Translations under genes and position numbers: made by a program
Notes under the pieces: generated by a model
Database searches by the model: none
Told to the model about the DNA's origin: nothing
Seen by the model: only the letters and a program-made list of their open reading frames with translations
Source: Candidatus Lindowbacteria bacterium RIFCSPLOWO2_12_FULL_62_27
Lineage (GTDB): Bacteria; Lindowbacteria; 2-12-FULL-62-27
Length of the DNA: 64,000 nt
Assembly (NCBI GenBank): GCA_001784175.1
Contig: MFPR01000003.1
Span: 1 to 64,000, forward strand
Direction of reading: 5' to 3'
Shown here: one piece after another, positions 8,465 through 16,312 of the stretch
Layout: every line of letters begins with the position of its first letter
Position numbering within the stretch: the first letter of the stretch is position 1

Positions 8465-9475
8465 TCACGTCTTTTTGACAACGCCCACCGCCAGTATCTC
8501 CTCGCCGCAGTCCCGGAAGAGGCAGAGCAGGTGCTCGACACAATGGAAGAGTAAACCTTCGAACGCCGTCCAGAGGCCGCTCGACACGGGGCGGTCGAGC
8601 CGGTCGTTTCGAGACAGCCACCGGCTCGCCGTCCACGCAAGCCAGGCGGACCGGGGGGTCGACCGGAGAATCCGGATCTCGAATCCGGCCGGCGCGAGAA
8701 TTTTTCGGATCGATTCTGACGAATAGATGCGCAGATGGCGGGGAACTTCGAGCGCCTGCCAGTGGCGCCGGAATATCCGGAGGCCCAGACTGTCCGCGTT
8801 GGGCGTCAGGATGTGGATTCGCCCGCCGTCTTTCAGGATGCGGCGGCATTCCGCTAGCGTGCGCGCGGGGTCTGGCAGATGTTCGATCACATGGTGCAGT
8901 GTGACGACGTCGAACGACGAGTCCTCCAGCCGCGCATCCTCCAGCGATCCCGCAAACACCGGCGCGCCGCCGGCCTCTCGGGCGAGCCGGGCCGCTTCGG
9001 GATTGAACTCCACGCCCTCGACGGTCCACCCGAGAGATTTCATGGTTGCCAGAAACTCGCCGCTCCCGCAACCGACGTCGAGGAGGCGGCCTTTCCGGCT
9101 GCCGTCCACAAACTGAACTGTGCCGCCGATCACGTCCTTGACGGGCAGGGCGGCGGAAACCAGGTGCCAGAAACAGGATTCGGCGGCGCCTGCCCGTTCC
9201 CGGTATCCGTATGCGGCGGCCAGAACGCCGCGCCGCGCGGACTGCCAGAGGCTGCGCGCGAGCGTTTGCGGTTTGGGCTGAACGGGCGCGCAATAACCGG
9301 CGTAGAGCGCCGGCAGCGATTCGGGCGCGGGCTGCGGGTCCAGCCACATCAGCCGGCATCGCGCGCATCGGAGCATGCTCCAGGTGTCGGGTGTCCCGAG
9401 GCGCCGGTCTTTCAGATTTTCAGAGAAGAGTCCGGCCGGTGAGCCGCATGACGGGCAAGACGTCGAGGCTGTCAA
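8465..9475 (-). CDS. Zinc-ribbon class I SAM-dependent methyltransferase
   Basis: A 336-residue protein. Two CxxC pairs near the start (CPSCG and CARC) form a likely zinc ribbon. The methyltransferase domain begins at LLDVGCGSGEF (motif I), with DVVTLHHVIEHLPDP as motif II/III and LKDGGRIHILTPN as post-motif. This is the Methyltransf_11/12 family with an N-terminal ribbon, common in polysaccharide and secondary-metabolite clusters. It opens the leftward operon with epimerase and GT2, so methylation of a sugar or lipid-linked glycan is the likely job. The target is unknown. Confidence 0.85.
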   Translation of the reverse strand: MTASTSCPSCGSPAGLFSENLKDRRLGTPDTWSMLRCARCRLMWLDPQPAPESLPALYAGYCAPVQPKPQTLARSLWQSARRGVLAAAYGYRERAGAAESCFWHLVSAALPVKDVIGGTVQFVDGSRKGRLLDVGCGSGEFLATMKSLGWTVEGVEFNPEAARLAREAGGAPVFAGSLEDARLEDSSFDVVTLHHVIEHLPDPARTLAECRRILKDGGRIHILTPNADSLGLRIFRRHWQALEVPRHLRIYSSESIRKILAPAGFEIRILRSTPRSAWLAWTASRWLSRNDRLDRPVSSGLWTAFEGLLFHCVEHLLCLFRDCGEEILAVGVVKKT

Positions 9476-9516
9476 GATGAAGGGAATCCTCCTGTGAAAT
9501 GTTCAATATTCAATGC

Positions 9517-9555
9517 TCAATTCTCAATTTTCATCTTTCAAAAGTTGAGAATTGA
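9517..9555. repeat. AT-rich hairpin upstream of the methyltransferase
   Basis: TCAATTCTCAA and its complement TTGAGAATTGA form an 11-bp stem around a 17-nt loop. Adjacent AATATTCAA/TTGAATATT words extend the symmetry imperfectly. There is no T-run, so it is not a clear terminator. It separates the tRNA region from the methyltransferase operon. Confidence 0.5.
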
Positions 9556-9578
9556 ATATTGAGCCTTGATCCCTGATG

Positions 9579-9642
9579 TCCCTGCTGTTTGACCCGGAGT
9601 GTTTCGCCATCCATGGCGAAACTTTTACTGAGACAGCAGGGA
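9579..9642. repeat. 64-bp palindromic repeat, copy 1
   Basis: Outer arms TCCCTGCTGT (9579-9588) and ACAGCAGGGA (9633-9642) are perfect inverted repeats. In the middle GTTTCGCCAT and ATGGCGAAAC form a perfect 10-bp stem with two central bases (9601-9622). Copies lie at 9755-9818 and 35894-35956. It starts 15 nt after the 3' end of tRNA-Leu in the tRNA's direction. Confidence 0.8.
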
Positions 9643-9657
9643 CAATACATCCCTGTA

Positions 9658-9738
9658 TGGGCGCGAGAGGACTTGAACCCCTACCCCTTTCGGGACCAGG
9701 TCCTAAGCCTGGAGCGTCTGCCATTCCGCCACGCGCCC
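9658..9738 (-). tRNA. tRNA-Leu (anticodon UAG)
   Basis: The minus strand folds into a class II tRNA. The 7-bp acceptor pairs GGGCGCG with CGCGCCC. The anticodon stem CCAGG/CCTGG encloses CTTAGGA (anticodon TAG). A long variable arm follows (tcccgaaagggg-type), and the T-loop is GTTCAAG. The discriminator base is A. CCA is not encoded. Confidence 0.93.
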
Positions 9739-9754
9739 GTATACGGTCGTGCAG

Positions 9755-9818
9755 TCCCTGCTGTTGACCTCTGAGTGTTTTGCCATCCGTGGCAAAACTC
9801 TTGCTAAGACAGCAGGGA
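9755..9818. repeat. 64-bp palindromic repeat, copy 2
   Basis: Same length and outer arms as copy 1. The inner stem is GTTTTGCCAT/GTGGCAAAAC with one wobble pair (9777-9798). It follows tRNA-Lys at the same distance and with the same linker (tacagggatgtattg on the tRNA strand) as copy 1 follows tRNA-Leu. The linker plus palindrome are therefore duplicated as one unit. Confidence 0.8.
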
Positions 9819-9833
9819 CAATACATCCCTGTA

Positions 9834-9906
<73 letters not shown>

Positions 9907-9961
9907 GCGTTTCAATTTCTGCCGTGCGACGGAACAGATTACAGTGGTACGGCGACCCCCG

Positions 9962-10774
9962 TCAAGCGGGCCCGCGCCGCTGCCGAACGATCGCGGCGGC
10001 CAGGAGGGCCGCGCCCATCAGGGTGATGATCATCGGGCCGCTGGGCCGGTCATACGAGAGCCACAGTCCGAGGAGGCTGAGGGCGAAACTCAAAGACCAG
10101 CCGAAGAGGAGGCGGGTGCGGAACCGGTCGAAAAACAGAGACGAGATGAGCGCGGGGACGATGAGGAACGTGAAGACGAGCAGCACGCCGGCCACCTGCA
10201 CCGAGGAGGTGACGACGATGCCGAACGTTGCATAGAAGAGGAAATCCCACCAGCGGATTCGAAGTCCCCGCCGGCCGGCCTCGTCCGGCTGAAAGGTGAT
10301 CTCGAAGAACGGCCGGCGAAAGGCGAAGTGGATCAGGCTGATCGCAGCGTAAATGGCCGCGATTTTGATGACTTCGCCGCTTCGCACCCAGACGATGCTG
10401 CCTTCGAGCAGCTCCTTGAGATGCTCCGCGCCGTGCGGGGCCTTGTCCAGAACGAGAACGGCCGCAGCGCCGGCGACGACGAAGATGACGCCGATGAAGG
10501 CCTCCTGCGGCTGGCCGCTTTTTCTCATGCGGCTGAGCGCGAAGAGCGCAGCGCCGCCGACCGTGAACGCGAGCGACAGCGCGTACGCCTGGATACTGTG
10601 CGGATCGTATCCTTGCAGAAAGGCAACCGCATAGCCGAGGGCCGATATTTGCGCGAGCGCGAGGTCCACGAAGATCACGTTCCGGGCCAGCACGTGGATT
10701 CCGAGATACGCGTGAATGCCGGCCAGGACAAAACAGGCGGCGGCGGGGAGCAGCATGTAGTGGAGGGATTCCAT
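9962..10774 (-). CDS. Metal ABC transporter permease (ZnuB/MntB family)
   Basis: A 270-residue polytopic protein of the ABC-3 permease family, which moves zinc or manganese across the inner membrane with an ATPase and a binding protein. About eight hydrophobic segments are visible. ARNVIFVDLALAQISALG and FATFGIVVTSSVQVAGVLLVF are family-conserved stretches; the second lies near the ATPase-coupling loop. It ends the leftward operon after the binding protein, 4 nt away. No ATPase gene is present in the operon, so its ATPase must come from elsewhere. Confidence 0.88.
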   Translation of the reverse strand: MESLHYMLLPAAACFVLAGIHAYLGIHVLARNVIFVDLALAQISALGYAVAFLQGYDPHSIQAYALSLAFTVGGAALFALSRMRKSGQPQEAFIGVIFVVAGAAAVLVLDKAPHGAEHLKELLEGSIVWVRSGEVIKIAAIYAAISLIHFAFRRPFFEITFQPDEAGRRGLRIRWWDFLFYATFGIVVTSSVQVAGVLLVFTFLIVPALISSLFFDRFRTRLLFGWSLSFALSLLGLWLSYDRPSGPMIITLMGAALLAAAIVRQRRGPA

Positions 10775-10778
10775 GGCG

Positions 10779-11684
10779 CTATTCTCCCCTTCCCGGTGTT
10801 TCCTTCAGCAGGGTGGACAGGATGACGTCGAAGAGCGCGAAATAGTCGTTTACGCCCGGCGCTCCCTGAACGTTGGCCGGGATGACGATCGTTCGCGCGC
10901 CGGACAGCGCGGCCATCCGCTCGGTGATCCGGGTGACTTCAAATGGCGCCAGGATGATCCGATCGACGCCCTCGCGTTTCATTTGCGCCAGCAGGTGGTC
11001 CCGGTGCCCGGCGGCCGGCGGAATTCCCGGTTTCTCCTCGATGGTTCCGCGCACGTCAATCCCGAACGCTTGCGCGAAGTAGCTCCACTCGCGGTGGCCG
11101 CTCACGACTTTGAACCCACGCAACGGCACGGCCTGTTTCGTCCAGCCGTCCATCTTCGCGGTGAGACGATCCGAAAAGGATTTGAGGTTTTCGTGATAGT
11201 CTCCGGCGCGATCGGGGTCAACGCGCGAGAGGCCCGCCGCGATGTTTTCTGCGAGAAGAAGACCGTTCTGCGGATTCAGCCAAACATGTGGATTGCCCTC
11301 CGGATGGATGTCGCCCTCGGCCCGGCTCAGATGCTGGGGAACTTCGATCGGCGCGATGCCTTGCGAGGCATAGACGTGCCCTGCTCGGCCCGGCATGACG
11401 TTCGCGTTCCCGGCGACGTCCAGGAGCCGCTCCGTCCACAACTCGAACTGCAGGCCCAGCTCCACGAACAGGTCGGCCTGCGAAACCGCAGCGGCCAGGC
11501 TCGGACGCGGAATGACGTAATGCGGGTCCTCCGTGCCCTTGGCCAGCGCACGCACCGTCACGTTCGATCCGCCCACGTGGCGCGCGATGTCCGCCAGAAC
11601 GGGCAGCGTCGCCACGACGCGGACTTCGGCGCCCGCCGAAGTGGCGATCCACGAAAGCAAAAGACAGATGGATATCGGCCTCAT
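10779..11684 (-). CDS. Metal ABC transporter substrate-binding protein (ZnuA family)
   Basis: A 301-residue periplasmic cluster A-I binding protein for zinc or manganese. It has a signal peptide (ISICLLLSWIATSAGA), then VVATLPVLADIARHVGG. Metal-ligand regions are EDPHYVIPRPS (His), NPHVWLNP (His), SGHREWSYFAQAFG (His) and a C-terminal Asp in VNDYFALFD. The acidic/His-rich loop of ZnuA is short here (EGDIHPEGNPH). ATG 11684 has AGGTG six bases upstream. GTG 11693 and ATG 11690 are alternatives. It lies between a porin-like gene and the permease. Confidence 0.88.
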   Translation of the reverse strand: MRPISICLLLSWIATSAGAEVRVVATLPVLADIARHVGGSNVTVRALAKGTEDPHYVIPRPSLAAAVSQADLFVELGLQFELWTERLLDVAGNANVMPGRAGHVYASQGIAPIEVPQHLSRAEGDIHPEGNPHVWLNPQNGLLLAENIAAGLSRVDPDRAGDYHENLKSFSDRLTAKMDGWTKQAVPLRGFKVVSGHREWSYFAQAFGIDVRGTIEEKPGIPPAAGHRDHLLAQMKREGVDRIILAPFEVTRITERMAALSGARTIVIPANVQGAPGVNDYFALFDVILSTLLKETPGRGE

Positions 11685-11693
11685 GGTCATCAC

Positions 11694-12887
11694 CTACTTG
11701 CTGAACCAATACGGCTCGGCGGGATGCGCGCCGAACACGAATGTGATCTGGCCGTAAATCGTGGACTGGTCCGGCCCTGGCGTTCCGCCGATCTCCGGGC
11801 CCGCGGAATTCTGATACTCGTACCCGAGCCGCAGGCGCAGAAATTCTGTGGTATAGAACGAAACGTATCCGCCGATTTTCCTGTCCACGAGGGTTTTGTT
11901 GTTCAGCACCTGCGCCCTGTCGTACCGAACGCCGGCGAACCACCGTTGATACGGCTGAATCTGCAGAAGGCCGTAGGCGCCCGATGCGTTTCTCCGGTAG
12001 ATCGCGAGGGCGGGTTCCTCCCGGCTCATGTAGAAAAATTCGCCCTGGACCACCGTCGACCACAGGCCCTTCGGCTGATGCGCGCGCCACTTGTACATGA
12101 AGTCTCCGCCGAGGACCTCGTTGCGATGATGGACATTGTCGGTCACCCGCTTGCCGTTCATGTAACTCGTCCCAAGCTCCATGAAACTTTCGGGGTCCAG
12201 TTCCATATAATACTTGGCCCGGCCTAGATACGCCGGATCGCGCGAACTCACGCCGCCGAACTGGGTCGCGTTCTCCCCGTTGAACACCTCGCCCGTCAGG
12301 CTCAGCACATGGTCGGGATTTTTCTGCGGCATGATGTAATGAACCGACAGGCCCATCTCCGCCATCCCGTCTTCTCCCAGAAATGTCTGGATCGGCAGCG
12401 GCAGGGTCGATTGCGGAAGGTCGTGCAGGTGAAGCTGGTTTAAAATTCCGAACGCGTTCTTGAATTTCCCGGCTTTCGCGCTCACTCCGCGCGAAAGGGC
12501 CGTGAAAAGCACGTAGCCCTCCTCGATGGCGACCGATGCGGGTTGCAGCGGCCGCTCCTGCGACAGGGCCGTGATCAGCACGCCCTTGGCGTAGGGATCG
12601 ACGTCCGCGCGGAGGTCCAGCTCGACCTCGCGCATGTTAAAGCGGTCGGAAATCTCCTCGTTGTTCTCGTTCCGCACCGGCCCGTTGTCGATCCGGCCTG
12701 TGAAATCGCCGAACGCGGTGATTCGTGGATTGAACTCGTTGCCGCCCGACGCCCGCGGTTTGCCTGCCTGCCGCTCAAGCTCCGCGAGGCGCGCTTGGAG
12801 CGCGCGGATTTCCTCGCGGACCGATTCGTCCGCGGTGGATACCGTGGTCTGGAATAAAAATAGAATCAGCATGAACCCTCGTTTCAT
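11694..12887 (-). CDS. Porin-like outer-membrane beta-barrel in the metal-uptake operon
   Basis: A 397-residue exported protein. ATG 12887 has a good GGAGG eight bases upstream and gives a signal peptide (KRGFMLILFLFQTTVSTA). A short coiled coil follows (EEIRALQARLAELERQ), as in many trimeric porins. The rest alternates polar and aromatic residues in strands and ends ...TFVFGAHPAEPYWFSK. No TonB box is seen. Its stop abuts the binding-protein gene, so it may pass metal or a chelate across the outer membrane to that protein. The ligand is inferred from context only. Confidence 0.75.
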   Translation of the reverse strand: MKRGFMLILFLFQTTVSTADESVREEIRALQARLAELERQAGKPRASGGNEFNPRITAFGDFTGRIDNGPVRNENNEEISDRFNMREVELDLRADVDPYAKGVLITALSQERPLQPASVAIEEGYVLFTALSRGVSAKAGKFKNAFGILNQLHLHDLPQSTLPLPIQTFLGEDGMAEMGLSVHYIMPQKNPDHVLSLTGEVFNGENATQFGGVSSRDPAYLGRAKYYMELDPESFMELGTSYMNGKRVTDNVHHRNEVLGGDFMYKWRAHQPKGLWSTVVQGEFFYMSREEPALAIYRRNASGAYGLLQIQPYQRWFAGVRYDRAQVLNNKTLVDRKIGGYVSFYTTEFLRLRLGYEYQNSAGPEIGGTPGPDQSTIYGQITFVFGAHPAEPYWFSK

Positions 12888-12966
12888 GATGGATGCCTCC
12901 CGAACAAATTGAGATGTGGCGGCCTTCCAAGGCGCCTTGGGTACGACTGTCAGAACCGGGAAAAAA

Positions 12967-13335
12967 TCAGGAGAGCGAAACGGGAGGCGCGCGAATGTCC
13001 GCGGAGCGAGGGTGGAACCGCCCAAACGGGTGATCGGACAAAATCGTGGGTCCATCGCCGACACCGAGCACGGCGTCGGCGATCGCGGCGCCGGTCCACA
13101 TCTGGTCGGCGGCCGTGCGGCTCATCTGGCACAAGAGACACCCGTCGGACAGGACACTCACGGGGCCGGAGGCCGCAGGCCGGGAATTGTCGGAGAGGAT
13201 CGTCCGGGTGAAGGGTCCGGGATGTGAGTGATAGGGCAATATCCAGCAACCGAGCGTCACCGAAATCGTCAGCCACAGGGACAGCCATCTCTTCCACGAT
13301 CCCGGTCGCGCGCAGGGCATGAACACTTGTTTCAT
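12967..13335 (-). CDS. Small single-TM protein with CxxC, upstream of metal uptake genes
   Basis: A 122-residue protein with an N-terminal hydrophobic segment (WLSLWLTISVTLGCWILP) followed by YHSHPGPF and a CLLCQ motif. The layout (one TM, His cluster, CxxC) resembles the small DUF2946-type proteins found beside metal transport genes. The likeness is in pattern, not a firm family match. It precedes the porin-like gene with an 80-bp gap. A role in metal sensing or handling at the envelope is a guess. ATG 13335 is preferred because it places the TM at the start. Confidence 0.5.
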   Translation of the reverse strand: MKQVFMPCARPGSWKRWLSLWLTISVTLGCWILPYHSHPGPFTRTILSDNSRPAASGPVSVLSDGCLLCQMSRTAADQMWTGAAIADAVLGVGDGPTILSDHPFGRFHPRSADIRAPPVSLS

Positions 13336-13427
13336 TGCACGCACGTTAGGAAACCCCGCTGCATTCGTCAAGGGCGGCGGCTCACCGCAAGAGGCAAAGC
13401 CGATGTTTGCATACGGACTTTCCTCAT

Positions 13428-14723
13428 TCAGGATGCACCCAACAGCCATTTCCAAACCGGACGGACGGCGACTTTTTTCCCGTGAATCGTCTCCGTACCC
13501 TCTTCATTGTAAGTCAGGATCATTCCATTTCGAATGCCGAAGGACTCCATCGCCTCGGCCAGGCCGCGCAACTCCCGATCCCGGCTGCTCGCGTCGATCT
13601 GCCATGCGACCTGAACGGCCGTTCGCGGCCGGGCGCCGTCCAAGATGACAAAATCGCATTCGTATCGGTCGCGCGAGTAGAATTGCCGCTCGCGTCTTCT
13701 CATCAGCTCGATGGACACGATGTTCTCCAAAATCTTTCCTCGATTTTCGCCCGACGCCACGCCCAGCGTCCGGAATCCGACGTCGATCAGATAGGACTTT
13801 CGCGGGTTTGCCAGCCGGTTTTTCGGCGAAAATGAAAACTTCTCGTTCAGGATGACAAAAAACGCCTCGTCCAAATACCGGAGATAATTCGAAATCGTTC
13901 GCTTACTGACGGCGCCCAGATTTTGCTTCGCCTGCCGCTCAAACGACGAAATGGAAAACAGATCGGCATACGTATTGAGACAGTATCCCATCATCGATTC
14001 CAACAGCGCCTTCGCCTTGATGTTGTACTGCTCGATGATGTCCTTGTAGAAAATTGTGGTCAGATACGTCTGCAGAAGCTTGCGTTTTTCGGCGTTTGTC
14101 TCCCGCGCCGCCACCTCCGGATAGCCGCCCCATGCGCAATAGTCGTCAAACGCCCGGAGCAATTTCCCGCGGCCGTGGGTATGGAGCGTGGCCGCCGTGT
14201 AGGAAACATTCCTGTATCGGAGAAACTCCTCGAAGGAAAAAGGCAGAATCAGCGTGTCTGCATACCGGCCCCGAAGTTCCGTCGCGACTTCGCGGCCGAG
14301 CAGTCGCGAGTTGCTTCCGGAAACCACGATGCGATATCGCCGGCGATTGTGAAGCGTCCGAAGAACCCGGCTCCAGTGCGGCAGATGATGGACTTCGTCG
14401 AAAAACAGAACCTTCGGGTCCTTGCCGGCGATCTGCCGAAACGCGGTGAAGAGCGCGTCCATGTCGGCCGGCCCAAATCCGATCAGCCGGTAATCCTCAA
14501 AGTCCACGAACAGAATGTCGTCTTTGCGCAGGCCTTCAGCCAGAAGGTTGCCGATGTACTGATACATGAGATAGGTCTTCCCCGCGCGCCGCGGCCCCAC
14601 AATGGCCAGGATGTCCGACCGGCGGTTCAGGTCGAGCCGGCCGCCTGTTCGGGGCGTCAATTCCGGCACGCGCGTTTCTTCAAGCCATTCGGCGACAATC
14701 GGTTTAAGAGCGGTCTCGTTCAT
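13428..14723 (-). CDS. AAA_14/DUF4143 ATPase
   Basis: A 431-residue P-loop protein. Walker A is VGPRRAGKTYL (about 43) and Walker B is VLFFDEVHHLP (about 105). IVVSGSNSRLL is sensor 1, and LPFSFEEFLRYR is the AAA_14 hallmark. The C-terminal DUF4143 part (ISNYLRYLDEAFFV, then YECDFVIL) has a restriction-endonuclease-like look with a D/E pair. These stand-alone ATPases are scattered, often horizontally moved genes; DNA binding is proposed, but the role is unknown. No partner gene adjoins it. Confidence 0.85.
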   Translation of the reverse strand: MNETALKPIVAEWLEETRVPELTPRTGGRLDLNRRSDILAIVGPRRAGKTYLMYQYIGNLLAEGLRKDDILFVDFEDYRLIGFGPADMDALFTAFRQIAGKDPKVLFFDEVHHLPHWSRVLRTLHNRRRYRIVVSGSNSRLLGREVATELRGRYADTLILPFSFEEFLRYRNVSYTAATLHTHGRGKLLRAFDDYCAWGGYPEVAARETNAEKRKLLQTYLTTIFYKDIIEQYNIKAKALLESMMGYCLNTYADLFSISSFERQAKQNLGAVSKRTISNYLRYLDEAFFVILNEKFSFSPKNRLANPRKSYLIDVGFRTLGVASGENRGKILENIVSIELMRRRERQFYSRDRYECDFVILDGARPRTAVQVAWQIDASSRDRELRGLAEAMESFGIRNGMILTYNEEGTETIHGKKVAVRPVWKWLLGAS

Positions 14724-15386
14724 TGCGTTTTCTCAAGTAAACAATTTTGCATAAAAGCGTTTACTTTGCAACCACTCTTGCCCCTCGGCGCTTGCGCGGG
14801 GAGTTTCAGGTGGAAGCGGACGGGGTTGATCTGGAGGTGTGAGGACATGCGGGAAGAGTGTCGAGCGGCCGGTGGCCGGCCGGTCAGCCCTGGGAGATAT
14901 GTTCACCCCAAGGCAGGTCATCCAGAAATGGTTCGGCCGATGTCGGGGACATCGGCACTTGGGGCGTCGGAGACGCTGATCCGGCGCAGACAGTTGGAGT
15001 TTGCGGCGCGGATGTCAACCGGTCAGCGGGGCAGATGCACGACACGATTTCTGACCTCCCGCCTTCCATATTCCCCCCATCTCACTTCTAAGTTTCAGCA
15101 GAGCGATCAGCATCAGCCCGATACGTTCGCCAGGGAGTTTATCCGGCCAGCAGCCAAACGCCGCTGGCGAAAATAATGCCGCCGCTCACCACGGGCATCC
15201 ACAGCGCGGCTTTGTCCGTGAGCACGAATTTTTCGGCCAGTTTCCCGCCCTGGACTGCAAGGAGAGAATGGAAGATATTCGCGGGCTTCAGAACAAAGAA
15301 TAAAAGACACTGCCCTTTTTCTGCCCTTTTGGTTTCATTTTTTCCCGATTTTGGGGTTTGCCCGACCGTTTCCCCTCGATCCCGCA
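14724..15386. other. 663-bp stretch without a clear gene
   Basis: It holds a perfect hairpin (CCGATGTC-ggg-GACATCGG, 14937-14955) and a GGCCGG-rich palindrome (14868-14885). Frames over 14858-15091 (+) and 14884-15069 (-) are open, but neither shows a family motif nor a ribosome site. The compact structure raised the thought of a structured RNA. No tmRNA, SRP or RNase P core motif could be found. Confidence 0.4.
15139..15330 (-). pseudogene. Possible remnant of a small membrane protein
   Basis: A frame without a normal start codon near its N-terminus reads KLAEKFVLTDKAALWMPVVS, then GGIIFASGVWLLAG. It resembles the C-terminal transmembrane helix of a small membrane protein. Upstream the frame becomes Lys-rich low-complexity sequence. 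It may be the 3' stub of a lost gene; chance is not excluded. Confidence 0.2.
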
Positions 15387-15460
15387 TGGGCGGTGACGGG
15401 CTCGAACCGCCGACCTCCTCCTTGTAAGGGAGGCGCTCTGACCAGCTGAGCTAACCGCCC
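15387..15460 (-). tRNA. tRNA-Val (anticodon UAC)
   Basis: The minus strand forms a 74-nt cloverleaf. The acceptor GGGCGGT pairs with ACCGCCC. The anticodon stem CCTCC/GGAGG encloses CTTACAA (anticodon TAC), and the T-loop is GTTCGAG. The discriminator is A, and CCA is not encoded. No 64-bp palindrome follows this tRNA. Confidence 0.93.
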
Positions 15461-15497
15461 GGGACTTTCGGGAGCATACTACCATATGTACAGGAGG

Positions 15498-16307
15498 TCA
15501 CAATTTGTGACCCCCTCCGGATTCCAATCGTCCCAGGAGCCGCAAGAGGCCGTCGAGGATCGTCAGCGGGTGCGGGGGGCAGCCGGGAATGTAGAGATCG
15601 ACGGGGAGGGGGTCCGCCGCGGCGGGTGGGTTGTCCGCGCCCACCAGGACCGCCGGACTTCCCCGGAACGGGCCCCCGCTGATGGCGCAGGCGCCGACGG
15701 CAATGACGAGCCGGGGCTGCGGAATGGCGTCGTACGTTTTCTGAAGGGCCAGCTTCATGTTTTTCGTGACGGGGCCGGTCAAGAGAATCCCGTCCGCGTG
15801 CCGGGGCGAGGCGACGAACTGAATGCCGAACCGGCCAAGGTCGAACACCACGTTGTTCAGCGCCTGAAGCTCCAATGCGCATCCGCTGCAATCTCCCGCC
15901 GCGACCTGCCGGAGTTTGAGCGACCGGCCGAAGAGGCTTTTCATTTTTGCGTCAAGCGCCGCCGCAAGCCGCATCTCAGCGCCGTTTCCCGCGAGGACCA
16001 GGTCCTCCCGGTTCCGGGCCGCCATCCGGTGATCCGCCGTGTAGCGAATCGCGCCTTCCGGACATGCGTTCACACATTCGGCGCAGAAGAGGCACCGGCC
16101 AAGATCGAGCCGGATGCCCGGGTCGAATCGGATCGCCTGCGTCGGGCAGGATTTCTCGCAGTCGTCACAGCCCTCCGGGCACTTCGTGCCGTCGATGGCG
16201 GGCCGCCCGCGGAACCGATCGGGAAACGTCGGCGCCTCCTCGGGCCATGCGGTCGTGCGGTGTCCCTGCCTCAGCCGGGTTTTCAGGACGTTCCATGCGT
16301 TGATCAT
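15498..16307 (-). CDS. Fused ferredoxin / NuoB-like small subunit of the Ehr-type complex
   Basis: A 269-residue iron-sulfur protein. The N-terminus carries two 4Fe-4S sites (Cys 43, 47, 50, 54 and 72, 75, 78, 82; CLFCAECVNACP), like HyfH/HycF. The C-terminal half is the HyfI/HycG/NuoB small subunit with its proximal cluster intact: CSGC (140, 143), VGAC (207) and PGCPP (243). Separate genes usually encode these two parts, so this is a fusion. It would pass electrons between a soluble carrier and the membrane complex. ATG 16307 lies 5 nt after the large-subunit stop. It is the last gene of the operon. Confidence 0.88.
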   Translation of the reverse strand: MINAWNVLKTRLRQGHRTTAWPEEAPTFPDRFRGRPAIDGTKCPEGCDDCEKSCPTQAIRFDPGIRLDLGRCLFCAECVNACPEGAIRYTADHRMAARNREDLVLAGNGAEMRLAAALDAKMKSLFGRSLKLRQVAAGDCSGCALELQALNNVVFDLGRFGIQFVASPRHADGILLTGPVTKNMKLALQKTYDAIPQPRLVIAVGACAISGGPFRGSPAVLVGADNPPAAADPLPVDLYIPGCPPHPLTILDGLLRLLGRLESGGGHKL

Positions 16308-16312
16308 CCGGG

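Noticed and set aside
9579-9818. Tandem palindromes considered as a CRISPR array
   Set aside because: The units flank tRNAs, contain internal hairpins and have no unique spacers; no cas genes are present.
14858-15091. Possible structured RNA or small gene in the gap before tRNA-Val
   Set aside because: One good hairpin only; no core motif of tmRNA, SRP RNA, 6S or RNase P RNA, and open frames lack ribosome sites.
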